A stretch of DNA of 16,504 bases, taken from the NCBI GenBank assembly GCA_015487895.1, contig WFOW01000156.1, positions 1 to 16,504 on the forward strand, written 5' to 3'. A model generated the notes under the pieces. It had not been told where the DNA came from and made no database searches. It saw only the letters and a program-made list of their open reading frames with translations. The first letter of the stretch is position 1, and every line of letters starts with the position of its first letter. Origin of the DNA: Gammaproteobacteria bacterium (GTDB lineage: Bacteria; Pseudomonadota; Gammaproteobacteria; S144-34). This document shows positions 1 to 6,890 of this stretch, in pieces. Made by a program: the position numbers and the translations under genes.

Positions 1-631
1 CCTCGGCGACGTAGCGCAGGCTCCAGAGGTCGTACTTGCTGATCCAGCCGTCGCGCGAGGCGAAGTAGACGAAGCGTCCCTCGGGGGAGAACTTCGGCCC
101 GCCATGCAGCGCGCGGTGGGTCGGGAAGCGCGCGACGGGCTCGAAGCGGTCGCCGTCGAGCACCGTCGCGTGGTGGTCGCCGAGCTCGACCACGACGAAC
201 AGGTTCATGGGGTCGGCGCGGTGCACCGGACGGGCGGGGAGCTCCGAGGGACGTGCCAGCACGCGGTGGGTGCGCCGGATGGCGTCCAGGTCCCAGCGCG
301 GGGGCTCGGGCGGCGGCGTGAAGACGAAGGCGGCGAGCGCGGCGATCTCGGCCTCGCCGAGGCGAGCGCCGAAGGCGGGCATCTGCGTCAGCGGCCGGCC
401 GTCGCGGATGACGCGCGCGGCGCGCTCGCGCGTCAGGCGCCCGAGCGTCCCCGGAACCAGCGCCGGGCCCATGCCGCCCAGGCGGTCGGCGCCGTGGCAG
501 CCCGCGCAGTGGCGCGCGTAGAGGGCGGCGGCGTCCGGCGCACCGGCGCCCGCCTGCGCCGGCGTCCAGGCCGCGGCCAGCAGCGCCAGCGCCGCCGCGG
601 CGAGGCGCTCAGCCCGCCGCGCGGGCCGCAT
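1..631 (-). CDS. nirN: NirN, c-type cytochrome / heme d1 protein (5' part, runs off the left edge)
   Basis: The first 210 codons are present. The ATG at 631 overlaps the end of nirJ by 23 bases. The protein starts with a signal peptide (basic n-region, Ala/Leu core to about residue 27). A heme c site CAGCH follows at residues 42-46, then a GMGPAL stretch and a cytochrome c fold to about residue 105. After that the heme d1 beta-propeller begins, with the typical stretches NLFVVVE, LDGDRFEPV, HGGPKFSPEGRFVYF and SRDGWISKYDLWSLR near the edge. NirN oxidises dihydro-heme d1 in the periplasm and hands heme d1 to NirS. NirS has the same two domains but carries a longer N-terminal segment before CxxCH. 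The short spacing here, and the place after nirJ as in known nir operons, favour NirN. The C-terminal part cannot be checked in this window. Confidence 0.85.
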   Translation of the reverse strand, partial: MRPARRAERLAAAALALLAAAWTPAQAGAGAPDAAALYARHCAGCHGADRLGGMGPALVPGTLGRLTRERAARVIRDGRPLTQMPAFGARLGEAEIAALAAFVFTPPPEPPRWDLDAIRRTHRVLARPSELPARPVHRADPMNLFVVVELGDHHATVLDGDRFEPVARFPTHRALHGGPKFSPEGRFVYFASRDGWISKYDLWSLRYVAE

Positions 632-1784
632 CGGCCTCCCCCGCGCCCGCGATCTCCGCCTCCGTCAGGTAGCAGCCGGGGTCCTCGGCCCAGGGATCGC
701 CCGTGAGCTGGAAGGCGCGCAGGCGCGTGTTGCCGTTGCACCAGGCGAGGAAGCGGCAGCGCGCGCAGCGCCCCCGCACCGGGCGCGGGCGGCGCCGCAG
801 CCCCTCCATGAGGGGATCGCGCGGATCCTCCCAGATGGCCGAGAAGGGCCGCTCGCGCACGTTGCCGAGCGTGTGGTGCCACCAGAAGGAGTCGGGGTGG
901 ACGTTGCCGAGGTTGTCGATGTTGGCGATCGCGACCCCGGTCTGGTTGCCGCCCCAGGCGGCCAGCGCGCCCTCGAGGCGCGCGGCGGCCGCGGGGCCGA
1001 GGCGCTCGCGCGCCCACAGCCACAGGAAGGCGCCGTCGGCGTCGTTGTTGCCCGTGACGTACTCGCGCGGCGCGCCTTCGCGCGCGGCCTCCCAGGCGCG
1101 CTCGAACAGCAGCGCCATGGCCGCGCGCGTGGTGCGATGGAGCGCGTCGCGGCGGCGGTTGCGGTTGCCGCGCCCCGCGTAGTTGAGATGCGAGAGGTAG
1201 AGCTTGTGCACCCCCTCGCGCTCCATGAGGTCGAGCAGCCCCGGCAGGTCGGCGGCGTTCTCCTCGGTGAGGGTGAAGCGGATGCCCACCTTGAGGCCCG
1301 CGTCGCGGCACAGCCGGATGCCGCGCAGCGCCGCCTCGAAGGCGCCCGCGCGGCGGCGGAAGGCGTCGTGCGTCGCCCCGAGGCCGTCGAGGCTGATGCC
1401 GACGTAGTCGTAGCCGACCGCGGCGAGCCGCTCGGCGAGGGGCGCGTCGATCAGCGTGCCGTTGGTCGACAGCGCCGTCATGAAGCCCATCTCCTTGGCG
1501 CGGCGCGAGAGCGCGAGGATGTCGGCACGCATGAGCGGCTCGCCGCCCGAGAGGATCAGCGCGCGCACCCCGTAGGCGTGCAGGTCGTCCATCACCGCCT
1601 CGGCCTCGGCGGTGTCGAGCTCGCCCGCGAAGTCGCGGTCGGCGGAGGTCGAGTAGCAGTGGCGGCAGGTGAGGTTGCAGCGGCGGATGAGGTTCCAGAT
1701 CACCACCGGCCGCACCGGCCCGCGGGACGCCGCCGGCGCGGCCGCCCCGTTCAGGATCGCCATGAGCTGGGAGACGCGGAACAT
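609..1784 (-). CDS. nirJ: NirJ, radical SAM enzyme of heme d1 synthesis
   Basis: 391 residues, the usual NirJ length. The radical SAM cluster motif CNLTCRHC (C36, C40, C43) is followed by the SAM-binding stretch LILSGGEPLMR. A cysteine-rich C-terminal region (RCARCRFLAWC and a later DPGCYL) fits the auxiliary iron-sulfur cluster of SPASM-type proteins. In the known pathway this cytoplasmic enzyme removes two propionate side chains of didecarboxysiroheme and leaves the keto groups typical of heme d1. The gene lies between nirH and nirN as in other nir operons. Its start is 49 bases from the nirH stop and has only a weak Shine-Dalgarno sequence. An FNR-type box lies just upstream, so it may also be transcribed on its own. 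An in-frame ATG at codon 8 is an alternative start. Confidence 0.95.
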   Translation of the reverse strand: MFRVSQLMAILNGAAAPAASRGPVRPVVIWNLIRRCNLTCRHCYSTSADRDFAGELDTAEAEAVMDDLHAYGVRALILSGGEPLMRADILALSRRAKEMGFMTALSTNGTLIDAPLAERLAAVGYDYVGISLDGLGATHDAFRRRAGAFEAALRGIRLCRDAGLKVGIRFTLTEENAADLPGLLDLMEREGVHKLYLSHLNYAGRGNRNRRRDALHRTTRAAMALLFERAWEAAREGAPREYVTGNNDADGAFLWLWARERLGPAAAARLEGALAAWGGNQTGVAIANIDNLGNVHPDSFWWHHTLGNVRERPFSAIWEDPRDPLMEGLRRRPRPVRGRCARCRFLAWCNGNTRLRAFQLTGDPWAEDPGCYLTEAEIAGAGEADAARAAG

Positions 1785-1823
1785 CGCTGAGCCCCAGCCT
1801 GCCCCCGACGCGGCGCCGGCTCC

Positions 1824-1837
1824 CTGACCCGGATCAA
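1824..1837 (-). promoter_or_regulatory. FNR/DNR-type box before nirJ
   Basis: The minus strand reads TTGATCCGGGTCAG, compared with the family consensus TTGAT-N4-ATCAA. Bases 2-4 of the box are the TGA stop codon of nirH. The box centre is about 46 bases from the nirJ ATG. The hexamer at the -10 place of a class II promoter (CAGGCT) is poor. The site is clear, but its activity as a promoter is uncertain. Confidence 0.55.
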
Positions 1838-2370
1838 GTTCCGGGCGCCCCGCGGGCGGGGCGCAGCCGCAGGCCGGTCTTCTTGAGGAGCCGGCGGCTG
1901 TAGAGCACGCGGTGCCCCCGGTCCGCCTCGCCCAGCAGGGCGGCGATCTCGGCCACCTTGGCCTCGACCTCCTCGCGCGTGCGCCCGTGGACCATGGCGA
2001 AGAGGTTGTACGGCCACTCCGGCAGGTGGCGCGGGCGCTGGTAGCAGTGGCTGACGAAGGGCAGCGCCGCCACCCGCCGGCCGAGCTCGCCCACCCGCTC
2101 GTCCGGCACGTCCCACACGCTCATGCCGTTGGCGCGGAAGCCGAGGGCGTAGTGGTTGGGCACCAGCGCCACGCGGCGGATGGCGCCGCGGCGCTGCATG
2201 CGGCGCACGCGGCGCAGGACCTCGGCGACCGGGACGCCCACCCGGGCCGCCACCTCCGCCCACGGCTCGGGCACGAGCGGCAGCCCCGCCTGGGTGGCGA
2301 CCACGATGCGGCGGTCGATCTCGTCGAGGGTCTGCGGACGCTGCGCGGGCAGCGGACAGGGACGGCTCAC
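1834..2370 (-). CDS. nirH: NirH, siroheme decarboxylase subunit
   Basis: 178 residues from a GTG at 2370, chosen because it lies two bases after the nirG stop with GGAGG seven bases upstream. Longer readings run into nirG. The protein has the Lrp/AsnC-like winged-helix fold of NirD/L/G/H: a helix-turn-helix-like N-terminal half (residues 16-75), then an alpha/beta half. The latter holds SVWDVP, SHCYQRPRHLPEWPYNLFAMVHG (broken here only as a description: residues 107-129) and a basic tail with LYSRRLLKKTGLRL. With its partners it decarboxylates siroheme to didecarboxysiroheme in the cytoplasm. The CY-x-RPR and YNL-x-x-MVHG stretches match the NirL half of the nirDL gene in this window, so this is the NirL-like member of the NirG/NirH pair. 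The nirH symbol follows from position and similarity. Confidence 0.87.
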   Translation of the reverse strand: MSRPCPLPAQRPQTLDEIDRRIVVATQAGLPLVPEPWAEVAARVGVPVAEVLRRVRRMQRRGAIRRVALVPNHYALGFRANGMSVWDVPDERVGELGRRVAALPFVSHCYQRPRHLPEWPYNLFAMVHGRTREEVEAKVAEIAALLGEADRGHRVLYSRRLLKKTGLRLRPARGAPGT

Positions 2371-2372
2371 CG

Positions 2373-2834
2373 CTAGACCTCCAGCCGCAGCCCGAGGCAG
2401 AACTCGCGCAGCTTCGGGAAGTCGTAGACGCGCAGCCCCGTCTCGCGCTCGATGGCGGCCAGCACCCTGCCCACGTCCTCGGGCCGCTCCACCGCCACCA
2501 CGAACCACAGGTTGAACTCGTCGTCGCGCTCGTAGTTGTGCGCCACCTCCGCGTAGGCGTTGACGCGCGCGGCGACCTCCTCGAGGCGCTCCGGCGGCAC
2601 GCGCATGGCCGCGAGCGTCACGTCCCCGCCCATGGCCTCGGCACGGTACATGGGGCCGACGCGGTCGACGAGCCCTCGCTCGGCCAGCGCGCGCAGGCGC
2701 GCGATGAGGGTCTCCTCGTCGGTGCCGAGCTCGGCGGCGAGCGCCGCGAAGGGCCGCTCCACGACGGGCACGCCCGCCTGCAGGCGGTTGACGATGGCCC
2801 GGTCGAGGGCGTCGAGCTCAGGCGCGGCAGGCAT
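2373..2834 (-). CDS. nirG: NirG, siroheme decarboxylase subunit
   Basis: 153 residues from an ATG at 2834, with GGAG eight bases upstream. It overlaps the end of nirDL by 17 bases and stops two bases before nirH, so the pair is translationally coupled. The fold is Lrp/AsnC-like. The N-terminal half carries LDALDRAIVNRLQAGVPVVERPF and a predicted winged helix. The C-terminal half carries the diagnostic HNYERDDEFNLWFVV stretch (about residues 98-112), then FPKLREFCLGL. The same HNYER-x-NLWFVV signature occurs in the NirD half of the fused nirDL gene, so this is the NirD-like member paired with NirH. Known role: decarboxylation of siroheme on the way to heme d1. Confidence 0.87.
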   Translation of the reverse strand: MPAAPELDALDRAIVNRLQAGVPVVERPFAALAAELGTDEETLIARLRALAERGLVDRVGPMYRAEAMGGDVTLAAMRVPPERLEEVAARVNAYAEVAHNYERDDEFNLWFVVAVERPEDVGRVLAAIERETGLRVYDFPKLREFCLGLRLEV

Positions 2835-3849
2835 CGCCCGTCTCCGGCACGGCCGCGGGCAGGGCGTAGCGCGCCCCGCGCTGCTTGAAGCGGCGGCGGC
2901 TGAACAGCACCTCGCGGCGGGTGCCCGGCGGCACCAGGCGCGCCAGCGCCTCGATCTGCGCCAGCACCCGCGCGCGCTCGCGCCCGTGCACCATGCAGTA
3001 GAGGTTGTAGGGCCAGATGCCCTCCACGCGCGGGCGGCGGTAGCAGAGCGTCACCGCCGGGTGCGCGGCGAGCCGCGCCCCGACCTCGTCCACCACCCCG
3101 TCCGCCACGTCCCACACGACCATGGCATTCGCGCGCCAGCCGAGCTCGTGGTGGCGCACCACGATGCCGAAGCGGCTCAGCACGCCGTCCGCGAGCCAGC
3201 CTTCGAGGGCGGCGATGACCTCGCCCTCGCCGCGCCCCAGCGCCTCGGCCACGCGCGCGAAGGGCCGCGGCACCAGCGGGATGCCGCCCTGCACGGCAGC
3301 GACGAGCGCGGTGTCGACGGCGGCCCGTCCCCCGACGCCGGCGCGGCGCCGTCCGGCATGCCCGCCGCCGTCCCCGCGCCACAGCGGGAAGGCGAGGTCG
3401 ATGTGGTAGTCGCGCTCCATGGGCAGGCGCAGCACCTCGATGCCGCAGCGCGCCTCGATGCGGCGGACCACGGCCTCGATGGCGGCACGGTCGGGCCCCG
3501 TGACCACGAACCAGAGGTTGAGCCGGTGCTCGCGCTCGTAGTTGTGGTTGACCTCCGCGAAGCCGCTGACGCAGGCGGCCACCCGCTCGAGGCGGGCCGG
3601 CGGCACGGCGGCGGCGGCGAGCATGCTCGCCCCCACCCGCCCGGGCCGGAAGACGGGCCCGACGCGCGAGATCACGCCGTCGCGCTGGAGGCGCGCCAGG
3701 GTGGCGAGGACGAGCCGCTCGTCGGCGCCGAGAGCCTCGCCGATGCGCATGAAGGGCCGCGGCAGCAGCGGGAAATCGCGCTGCCAGCCGTCGATCAGCG
3801 CCCGCGCCAGCGGGTCCAGCGCCGGGAAACGCGCCGCCGCGATGCTCAC
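2818..3849 (-). CDS. nirDL: NirD-NirL fusion, siroheme decarboxylase
   Basis: 343 residues, about twice the length of a single NirD or NirL. The start is a GTG at 3849 that overlaps the nirF stop in a GTGA junction, with GGAGG nine bases upstream. Residues 1-158 are NirD-like (a winged-helix half, then HNYEREHRLNLWFVV at about 102-116). Residues 159-178 form a Gly/Arg/Ala-rich linker. Residues 179-343 are NirL-like (WDVADGVVDEV, TLCYRRPR at about 267-274, WPYNLYCMVHG at 279-289, then FSRRRFKQRG). The fused form is known from several denitrifiers. It removes two acetate carboxyls from siroheme in the cytoplasm. Together with nirG and nirH the window holds four copies of this domain, two of each type. 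Confidence 0.92.
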   Translation of the reverse strand: MSIAAARFPALDPLARALIDGWQRDFPLLPRPFMRIGEALGADERLVLATLARLQRDGVISRVGPVFRPGRVGASMLAAAAVPPARLERVAACVSGFAEVNHNYEREHRLNLWFVVTGPDRAAIEAVVRRIEARCGIEVLRLPMERDYHIDLAFPLWRGDGGGHAGRRRAGVGGRAAVDTALVAAVQGGIPLVPRPFARVAEALGRGEGEVIAALEGWLADGVLSRFGIVVRHHELGWRANAMVVWDVADGVVDEVGARLAAHPAVTLCYRRPRVEGIWPYNLYCMVHGRERARVLAQIEALARLVPPGTRREVLFSRRRFKQRGARYALPAAVPETGDACRA

Positions 3850-5051
3850 AGCCCGATCCTCCCCGCGCGTGCCGTGAAGAAGATGCCGCTCGGGCTGCGC
3901 GCCGGCAGGCGCGCGAGCGGCTCGAAGGTCCCGGTGTCGTAGACCACGACGCGGTCCTCGTCGCGCACCGAGACCCACACGGCCTCGCCGCGCGGCGTGA
4001 ACTCCATGTGCAGCACGCCGCGCCCCGGCCGTAGCGTGCGCACCACGCGCAGGGTCTCGGTGTCGATGACCTGCACGGTGTCGTTGTCCGGGAAGGCGAA
4101 GTTGACCCAAACCTGGCGGCCGTCGGGGCGGGCCTCGACGAAGACCGGCTGCCCGCGCACCGCCACGCGGCCGACCTCGCGCCAGCGCACGGTGTCCACC
4201 ACCAGCACCTCGTGGCGGCCGACCGCCGGCAGGAAGGCGCGGTTGCCGGCGACGGCCCAGCCCTCGAGGTGCGGCATCTTGTAGACGGGAAGGCGCCGCC
4301 CGCCGCGGCCATAGCCCGCCAGGATGCGGCGCGCGCCGCGCTCGGGATGCCAGAGGTCGACCAGCGCCACGCCGTCCTCGCCGAACAGCCCCGCCAGGTA
4401 CCAGCGGCCGTCGGGCGTGATCAGGGCGTCGTAGGGCTGTCGCCCGACGCCGCGGATGCGCGTGATGCGCGGGCGGCGCGGGTCCGGGTCCATCTCGGCG
4501 ATCCAGATCTCGCCCGCGTCGAAGAGGCTGAAGACGAAGCGCCGCCCGGGGGCGTCGACCAGGCCCACCACGCGCGAGGCCCTGCCGTCGGCCCCGCGCG
4601 CCGGGATGTCGGCCACCGGCTCCAACGTCGCCGCCGAGAAGACGCGCACGCCGCCGGGCTCGTAGTTGGAGACGGCGACGAGCTCGCCCCGCTGGCCGAT
4701 GGCGCCGCCGATGCTGTTTCCCGCCTGCACGCGGCGCGCCACCACGCGTCCCGTGAGCAGATCGACCTTGCTCAGGCCGCCGTCGCGCCCGAAGACGAAG
4801 GCGTGGCGGCCGTCGCGCGAGAACACCGCGGAGGCGTGCGAGAGATCCCCGAGGCCCGTGACGCGGTGCAGCACCCGGCGCGCCGTAGTGTCGACGACGA
4901 GCAGCGAGCCGCTGGCGCGCTCGACGACGATGCCGAGATCGCCGGTGCCGCGCAGCGCCGGCTGCGCGGCGCAGCCGGCGAGCGCCGCGGCGAGCAGGAT
5001 GGCGGCGGGGGCCGCCGCCCGAGGGCGCTCAGCGCTCCAGGAACCCGCCAC
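3846..5051 (-). CDS. nirF: NirF, periplasmic heme d1 synthesis protein (lipoprotein)
   Basis: 401 residues from a GTG at 5051. The start overlaps the nirC end by 23 bases and has GGAGG nine bases upstream. The N-terminus is a lipoprotein signal with lipobox LAGC (Cys27), so the protein is probably anchored in a membrane facing the periplasm. The rest is an eight-bladed beta-propeller related to the d1 domain of NirS. Recognisable stretches are LGIVVERASGSLLVVDT, LSHASAVFSRDGRHAFVFGRDGG, GRQPYDALITPDGRWYLAGLFGEDG, PVYKMPHLEGWAV and VLHMEFTPRGEAVWVSVRD. NirF is essential for heme d1 formation and binds the d1 precursor; its exact reaction is debated. It sits between nirC and nirDL as in other nir operons. 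Confidence 0.93.
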   Translation of the reverse strand: MAGSWSAERPRAAAPAAILLAAALAGCAAQPALRGTGDLGIVVERASGSLLVVDTTARRVLHRVTGLGDLSHASAVFSRDGRHAFVFGRDGGLSKVDLLTGRVVARRVQAGNSIGGAIGQRGELVAVSNYEPGGVRVFSAATLEPVADIPARGADGRASRVVGLVDAPGRRFVFSLFDAGEIWIAEMDPDPRRPRITRIRGVGRQPYDALITPDGRWYLAGLFGEDGVALVDLWHPERGARRILAGYGRGGRRLPVYKMPHLEGWAVAGNRAFLPAVGRHEVLVVDTVRWREVGRVAVRGQPVFVEARPDGRQVWVNFAFPDNDTVQVIDTETLRVVRTLRPGRGVLHMEFTPRGEAVWVSVRDEDRVVVYDTGTFEPLARLPARSPSGIFFTARAGRIGL

Positions 5052-5358
5052 TGCGCAGGCCCTCCACGATCCAGCGTGCCTCCTCTTCGCTCAGGAAGGG
5101 CTTCCACGGCGGCATGGGCGTGCCGGCACGGCCCTCCAGCACGGTGGCGACCAGGAGCTCCACGGGCTTGCCGGCGAGCGCCTGCGGCGTCAGCGCCGGC
5201 CCGAGCCCTCCCCGCAGGCGCAGGCCATGGCAGGAGCCGCAGTCGTGGCGCACCAGGCGCCTCAGCTCGGCCGCGCGCTCCGGCGGAGGGGCCGCCGCCG
5301 CCATCCCCGCCACGGCCGCCAGCAGCGCCGCCGCGCACACAGAAAAACGGCGGGGCAC
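5029..5358 (-). CDS. nirC: NirC, small periplasmic c-type cytochrome
   Basis: 109 residues from a GTG at 5358. A signal peptide (PRRFSVCAAALLAAVAGMAAAA) precedes one heme c site CGSCH (residues 40-44). GGLGPALTPQAL and the axial-methionine region TPMPPW (Met82) follow. Size, motifs and position before nirF match NirC, which can donate electrons to NirS and is linked to heme d1 maturation. The start is not secure: there is no good Shine-Dalgarno sequence, and an in-frame GTG six codons downstream or the longer reading from 5478 are alternatives. The longer reading begins inside the nirS relic in another frame, so I reject it. A terminator-like hairpin spans the chosen start codon. Confidence 0.85.
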   Translation of the reverse strand: MPRRFSVCAAALLAAVAGMAAAAPPPERAAELRRLVRHDCGSCHGLRLRGGLGPALTPQALAGKPVELLVATVLEGRAGTPMPPWKPFLSEEEARWIVEGLRSGGFLER

Positions 5359-5370
5359 GCGGGCCCCGCC
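5343..5370 (-). terminator. terminator-like hairpin on the nirC start codon
   Basis: On the minus strand an 8-bp perfect stem (GGCGGGGC / GCCCCGCC, at 5363-5370 and 5349-5356) with a 6-base loop is followed by G and five T. This is the layout of an intrinsic terminator or attenuator for transcripts coming from the nirS promoter. The GTG chosen for nirC is inside it. Stem and T-run are seen; function is inferred. GC-rich DNA makes such stems common, but runs of T are rare here. Confidence 0.4.
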
Positions 5371-5446
5371 CAAGGTGGAGGAGGAGTGTGCACGTGCCCT
5401 ACCCTGGGCTCGAAGCGGACGGCACGCCGGCCACTCCGTCCATGAC

Positions 5447-5645
5447 TCAGCAGATGTCGTGGCGGCCGCTGTAGACATCGAGCCTGCCCGTGGGCGTGGC
5501 CGGGCGCCCGTGCCCGATCACGGCCTTGAGCTTCAACGTCCGGCTACCCGCCACGACGATCATCGGTCGCTGGTCCTACACCTTTGCAGACCTGGATCCA
5601 AGGCTCCGGCGCCGGCCCTCTCGCGCCCGGGACGACCCCCGCGCG
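5447..5645 (-). pseudogene. nirS: relic of nirS (cytochrome cd1 nitrite reductase), C-terminal tail
   Basis: A 42-codon open stretch (5575 down to a TGA at 5447) reads DQRPMIVVAGSRTLKLKAVI, then GHGRPATPTGRLDVYSGRHDIC. It lines up with the NirS C-terminus as I remember it (DQSAIV-, DD-TLKLK-VI, VTPTGKFNVYNT-x-x-DVY). A TAG at 5576-5578 comes directly before it. Continuing upstream in another frame, EPWIQVC at about 5606-5586 matches EVWISLW of NirS, and a weak match to R-VVQPEYN follows up to about 5645. Conserved residues are changed (final Tyr to Cys, Asn to Ser), a frameshift separates the pieces, and the first 500 or so residues of NirS are missing. The place directly before nirC is the normal place for nirS or nirS-nirM. 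I conclude that this is a decayed nirS. Confidence 0.78.
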
Positions 5646-5946
5646 CGGGGCCGCGCCCGAGATCCGCCCGCCCGGTGACCGGCGGCATCCCGCAGCCCTT
5701 CCCCAGGCCGCGGATGCCGAAGGCCGCCACCCTTTCCCCGGCTCCGGACCCTGCTGACCGCCCCTGCCTTCCCTCCGGAAGGCGGCCCTGACGGGGGCTT
5801 CGGGCGTCCTTCCCGCCACCGGCACCACAGCGCCATGCCGCCGGACACGAGGCAGGCCGCTTCGGGCGTCTTCCGGATGGCCGTCGGCACGATCGCCATC
5901 TATCTCCCGATCGCGTCGCGGCGGCCCATGCGCCCCGTTCATGGCC
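5646..5946 (-). other. leader and unrecognised stretch between nirS promoter and nirS relic
   Basis: An ATG at 5899 has GGGAG four bases upstream and lies about 41 bases from the predicted transcription start. It opens a 107-codon frame that ends at the TAG before the nirS tail, in the same frame as that tail. The first residues (MAIVPTAIRKTPEAACLVSG, then GMALW) look vaguely like a signal peptide. The remainder is Arg/Gly/Ser-rich and reads like out-of-frame GC-rich DNA. It may be the old nirS start joined to debris after an internal deletion. I see no gene on the plus strand here. A 12-base direct repeat (GCTTCGGGCGTC at 5797 and 5859) is present. Confidence 0.35.
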
Positions 5947-5988
5947 TTTCTATCGCCGGCGCATGGCCATGACCTTGACCTGCATCAA
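5940..5988 (-). promoter_or_regulatory. FNR-dependent promoter, probably the former nirS promoter, now of the nir operon
   Basis: The box TTGATGCAGGTCAA (minus strand, 5988-5975) differs from TTGAT-N4-ATCAA at one base. The hexamer TAGAAA at 5952-5947 is exactly where the -10 of a class II FNR promoter should be if the start site is near 5940 (box centre at -41.5). A ribosome binding site and an ATG follow at 5908-5897. Box and spacing are seen; activity is inferred. This is the only promoter I see for nirC and nirF. Confidence 0.78.
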
Positions 5989-6062
5989 CGGCCTTCCGCC
6001 GGCGCAGCGGCCACCGCACAGGTCCGTCCGGCGTGCGGTGCGTTCGCGCCGCCAAGGCGACC
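5989..6062. other. short gap after fnr
   Basis: This stretch lies between the fnr stop and the nir promoter box. I see no open gene and no convincing terminator for fnr, so transcripts of fnr could run on into the nir genes. Confidence 0.4.
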
Positions 6063-6854
6063 TCAGGCGCGGCGGCTCGTGCCGGCGTCGGCCGCCGTCC
6101 CCGCCGCCACCGTCCGCAGTCTGGCGGGATCGCGCAGGACGATGCGCTTGCCGCTTACGGCGATCCAGCCGCGGCCGTGGAAGCGCCGAAACAGCCGGCA
6201 GACCGTCTCCTCGGCCAGCCCGAGGAAGTTGGCGATGTCGCGCCGCGGCATGGGCAGGCGGAAGGCCTGCGCCGGCAGGTCACGGCTGGCGAAGCGCGCG
6301 GCGATGTCGAGCAGGAAACCGGCAAGACGCGCCTCGGCGCCCTCGCCGCGCGTCCAGGCCAGCGTGCGCTGGGCGGCGAGCAGCGCCGCGGTGGCGTCCT
6401 GCGCGAGCCGCAGGTGGAAGCGCGCCGCCTCCTCCGGAGCGAAGCCCGGCAGATCGCTCACCGGCAGCTCGCAGATCTCCGACGGCATGAGCGCCACGGT
6501 CCGCACCTCGGGCTCGCCCTCCTCGTCCGCCGCCGCCAGCGCCACCAGCTCGCCCGGCAGATGGAAGGCGACGATCTGGGCCTCGCCTCCCGGCCGCGGC
6601 ATCTCGCTCTTGAGCGCCCCGGAGCGGACCGCGATCACCGAGCGCCGCTCACGGCGATGCACCTCCGCGCCGCGCGCCACGGGCCGCTTGCGGCCCACGA
6701 CCTCGGCCAGGCGTGTCTCGTCCACGCCCAGCCCCGCCATGCGGCACAGGGCCAGCAGCGCGCAGGCGCTGCATTCCACGGGGGGGCAGTAGGGCGGGAA
6801 GCGCCTGCGGTTGGCCGGCGTCAGCAGAGGGGTGACGTTGCCGGAGTCGTTCAT
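6063..6854 (-). CDS. fnr: FNR-type oxygen-sensing transcription regulator
   Basis: 263 residues from an ATG at 6854, with GGAGAGG about nine bases upstream. The N-terminus has the FNR cluster motif C28-x2-C31-x5-C37 plus an extra Cys23. A fourth ligand, Cys128, sits in SEICELPV and matches the region around Cys122 of E. coli FNR. The cyclic-nucleotide-like beta-roll spans roughly residues 45-140 (GALKSEM, GFHL-like AFHLPGELVALA), then the dimer helix and a winged helix at about 198-250. The recognition helix reads EETVCRLFRRF, so FNR Glu209 and Arg213 are kept, but Ser212 is Cys219. The four cysteines argue for an oxygen-labile [4Fe-4S] FNR rather than a cysteine-free DNR or NnrR. It likely activates the nos and nir genes here through the TTGAY-N4-GTCA boxes and may control itself. 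Confidence 0.88.
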   Translation of the reverse strand: MNDSGNVTPLLTPANRRRFPPYCPPVECSACALLALCRMAGLGVDETRLAEVVGRKRPVARGAEVHRRERRSVIAVRSGALKSEMPRPGGEAQIVAFHLPGELVALAAADEEGEPEVRTVALMPSEICELPVSDLPGFAPEEAARFHLRLAQDATAALLAAQRTLAWTRGEGAEARLAGFLLDIAARFASRDLPAQAFRLPMPRRDIANFLGLAEETVCRLFRRFHGRGWIAVSGKRIVLRDPARLRTVAAGTAADAGTSRRA

Positions 6855-6890
6855 CGATCGTGCCCTCTCCGTGCGGCTGCCGTGGGCCAC

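Noticed and set aside
1..631. Reading the left-edge gene as nirS itself
   Set aside because: The CxxCH lies only about 15 residues after the signal peptide, and the gene follows nirJ. This fits NirN; NirS has a longer segment before the heme site and normally starts the operon.
5526..5536. TTGAGCTTCAA inside the nirS tail
   Set aside because: It looks like half of an FNR box, but the spacing between TTGA and TCAA is three bases, not six, and it lies inside the NirS-like reading.
5766..5783. 7-bp inverted repeat GCCTTCC-CTCC-GGAAGGC
   Set aside because: A short stem without a T-run on either strand in decayed sequence; no function can be argued.
5797..5870. 12-base direct repeat GCTTCGGGCGTC, 62 bases apart
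   Set aside because: It could mark a deletion scar in the relic region, but it is short for GC-rich DNA and there is no second line of evidence.
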